Assembly (NCBI GenBank): GCA_016932295.1
Contig: JAFGDC010000119.1
Span: 1 to 7,364, forward strand
Direction: 5' to 3'
DNA from: a candidate division CSSED10-310 bacterium
Lineage (GTDB): Bacteria > CSSED10-310 > JAFGDC01
Length of the DNA: 7,364 bases
Both the position numbers and the translations under genes were made by a program. How positions within the stretch are numbered: the stretch's first letter is position 1; each line of letters opens with the position of its first letter. Shown here one piece after another: positions 6,901 through 7,364 of this stretch. The notes beneath the pieces were generated by a model, which saw only the letters and a program-made list of their open reading frames with translations, did no database searches and was not told the DNA's origin.

Positions 6901-7364
6901 TCCGGCGCATACGCATCCTCCGCCTGGTCGATACAGGGGGAGCCGCTGTTCATTCGCCCCTGTTGCGTCATCGCCGGATCCTGAGAGATGTCGTTGGGAC
7001 CGGGCGTGACGTCGCCGGTGTACGTATTGCCGTTCTCCCAGAAGCAATTGTAATCCACGATGGGCGGAATGGATTCACCTTCCATGGCGGTGATGCCGTT
7101 GCTGTTGCGGGCGATGATGTTGTTGCGGATCTCGGCGCTGGCATTGGTGCCCCAGATGTAGACCCCCTCGTAATTGTTGTCGAAGATGGTGTTGTTGATG
7201 ATGGTGGGATTGCCGGGCCGGGCCGGGTTCCATGACCAGACGCCGACGCCGTTTTCGACGCTGCCGGAGATGAGGTTGTTGGTGATGAGCGGCGCGGATT
7301 GGTTGACGGTGACACCGCGGAAGTTGCGTTTAAAAACATTGCCCGTGATGGTACAGAGGTTGGA
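3831..7364 (-). CDS. Giant modular surface protein, C-terminal part (5' end beyond the right edge)
   Basis: The frame is open from the right edge to TGA at 3833-3831, giving 1177 visible residues. Codons upstream of the Met at 7085 keep the same beta-helix style (NNTIF, NNIIARNSNGI), so that Met is internal. Modules, N to C: an Asn-rich parallel beta-helix (7364 to about 6837) ending GADEW; a TSP3-type Ca-binding block (6833-6384); a Pro/Gly/Asp linker with HVDDDAPGDPGPGDP (about 6350-6265); a second beta-helix (6263-5421), also ending GADEW; a second TSP3 block (5414-5028); seven propeller-like repeats (5006-3924); and a sorting tail from VPALSW (about 3908) with a hydrophobic stretch and RRNH. 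The tail resembles PEP-CTERM/IPTL-CTERM signals handled by exosortases, implying export and envelope processing. Beta-helices and propellers often bind or act on glycans or form adhesins; no catalytic site can be named. It probably begins with a signal peptide and further modules outside the window. Confidence 0.9.
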   Translation of the reverse strand, partial: SNLCTITGNVFKRNFRGVTVNQSAPLITNNLISGSVENGVGVWSWNPARPGNPTIINNTIFDNNYEGVYIWGTNASAEIRNNIIARNSNGITAMEGESIPPIVDYNCFWENGNTYTGDVTPGPNDISQDPAMTQQGRMNSGSPCIDQAEDAYAPDVDIDSESRPYNGQSDMGADEWIDTDGDGLPDWFETQYGDMTPDSDPDGDNLTAIVEYDYGTDPTCADTDGDGLTDDEEIAAGADGYVTDPTSEDTDGDGLEDDGVDLDGDGLTESGAGTSPVLDDTDNDGMGDRWEAANASCMDPITDDALSDADLDGADNWLECARGTDPCDNGSTPVVSTWHVDDDAPGDPGPGDPNISDPNEDGSSAHPFDYISEIIWNALDGDTILVHGGTYNENWLHMGRVLFLRAAPGETPVLNDTSINADPINTVLGKMPAGCISGFTLVNAGNSGNWAAVTCIRVRPGFEISDNLIYDSNPGTTSCGIAVNDTASPTIRNNRIAGFAQVGIQLYSSTATTTPVLVNNVIYDCGIASGWGRGIGIWWNVEPTLRNTIVTGNFRGVELSGPVAWTFSNNCISGNVNTDLVGCGPGLDDVDGDPMLVDPGNLDFRIVPGSPCLDAGTLLDVPAGDVDFEGEPRPDAITGLVDIGADEWHMVDTDADGMDDLWEANHSCMTVGMDDSGDDPDGDGFTNQQEYANGYLNPCSEDTDGDGLEDDGVDVNADGHTETTEGTDPNNPDSDGDGMPDGWEAENGLNPTTDDAGDDADNDGYTNYEEYMYGTDPQDDQAHPFFRWEQVADDGFDSIGNRFREVTVFDGHIYVGTDNPAEGAEIWRSADGESWEEVMSGGFGDGTNRRIQCMAVFKGYLYAGTRKNSNTLGGELWRSSDGVAWEPVAASGEPGAAYDDGFGDDLNARMFSMLAENNRFWIGTFNSSNGAEIWRSADGLAWERVANGGFGQAGTWGAAIYRCFGAYYATLAGASGGAQIWTSATGDSGDWSQVMSGGFGDADNGEVYLFGPFDGQLYGGTWNYTDGGELWQTPDGVNWTPLIADEVDPDDEGTDENGLGDPHNVSLTCQRLLGGDLWIMAEYNETDGASIWVDAMDDMSALRQASLIGWGDPANSYVIGPRYFDGYVYVVSYNWINGGEVHRALLEAETQEVPALSWLSILLVLGMMTGLLTRRNH
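3924..5006 (-). repeat. Seven-repeat putative beta-propeller
   Basis: Repeats of about 48-60 residues share FDGxxYxGT followed by GxEIWRSxDGxxWxxV. The second motif appears as GAEIWRSADGESWEEV, GGELWRSSDGVAWEPV, GAEIWRSADGLAWERV, GAQIWTSATGDSGDWSQV and GGELWQTPDGVNWTPL, then in two degenerate forms, GASIWV and GGEVHR. SxDGxxW is a shortened relative of the sialidase/BNR Asp-box (SxDxGxxW). Seven units fit one closed seven-bladed propeller. The fold is inferred from repeat count and length. Confidence 0.75.
5028..5414 (-). repeat. TSP3-type Ca-binding repeat block B
   Basis: Six Asp-rich motifs are encoded: DTDADG, DPDGDG, DTDGDG, DVNADG, DSDGDG and DADNDG. The segment SEDTDGDGLEDDGVD is also present in block A. 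The DNA copies are 36/39 identical (5223-5261 versus 6582-6620), which points to duplication within the gene. The block joins the second beta-helix to the propeller. Confidence 0.85.
6384..6833 (-). repeat. TSP3-type Ca-binding repeat block A
   Basis: Seven Asp-rich motifs of the DxDxDG type are encoded: DTDGDG three times, plus DSDPDG, DLDGDG, DTDNDG and DADLDG. They are separated by short segments ending GTDP, VTDP or GTSP. This is the spacing of thrombospondin type 3 / EF-hand-like loops that bind calcium and stiffen extracellular stalks. The last unit carries WEAANASCM and a Cys in GTDPC, a feature shared with block B. Confidence 0.85.

Overview
This is a GC-rich window (about 60% by eye) from a Gram-negative-type bacterium. 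The clues are a large secreted protein ending in a PEP-CTERM/IPTL-CTERM-like sorting signal, Ca-binding thrombospondin type 3 (TSP3) repeats joined to beta-helices, and a tRNA-Ser gene that does not encode its CCA end. The missing CCA argues weakly against an enteric-type gammaproteobacterium. The protein style resembles that of deltaproteobacteria, planctomycetes and related uncultured phyla, but I cannot place the organism more exactly.

Layout. Bases 1-132 (minus) are the first 44 codons of a P4-type tyrosine integrase that runs off the left edge. Bases 133-200 hold its ribosome binding site and several GGGGGTA motifs. Bases 289-371 (minus) are tRNA-Ser(UGA), whose 3' end faces the integrase. 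This is the usual arrangement at the edge of an island integrated into a tRNA gene, so the island probably lies to the left and the rest of the window is host chromosome. Bases 372-710 have no convincing gene. They hold a probable tRNA promoter and a 13-bp tandem repeat (644-700) next to the ribosome binding site of the following gene.

Bases 711-1841 (plus) encode an exported CapA/PgsA-family protein. It converges on 1904-3595 (minus), a secreted papain-like cysteine peptidase with a complete Gln/Cys/His/Asn catalytic set and a long C-terminal extension that I do not recognise. After a 235-bp gap, 3831-7364 (minus) is the 3' portion of a very large surface protein whose frame stays open to the right edge. 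From N to C terminus its visible part is: beta-helix, TSP3 block, proline-rich linker, second beta-helix, second TSP3 block, seven-repeat putative beta-propeller, and a C-terminal hydrophobic/RR sorting signal.

The genes share an envelope or surface theme. The peptidase lies downstream of, and in the same orientation as, the surface protein, and might act on it or on similar proteins; this is inference from position only. The most noteworthy points are the duplicated beta-helix/TSP3 module with its seven-fold variant Asp-box propeller, the peptidase C-terminal extension, the 13-bp repeat before capA, and the possible alternative hairpins at the integrase start. No clearly new multi-gene system is evident.
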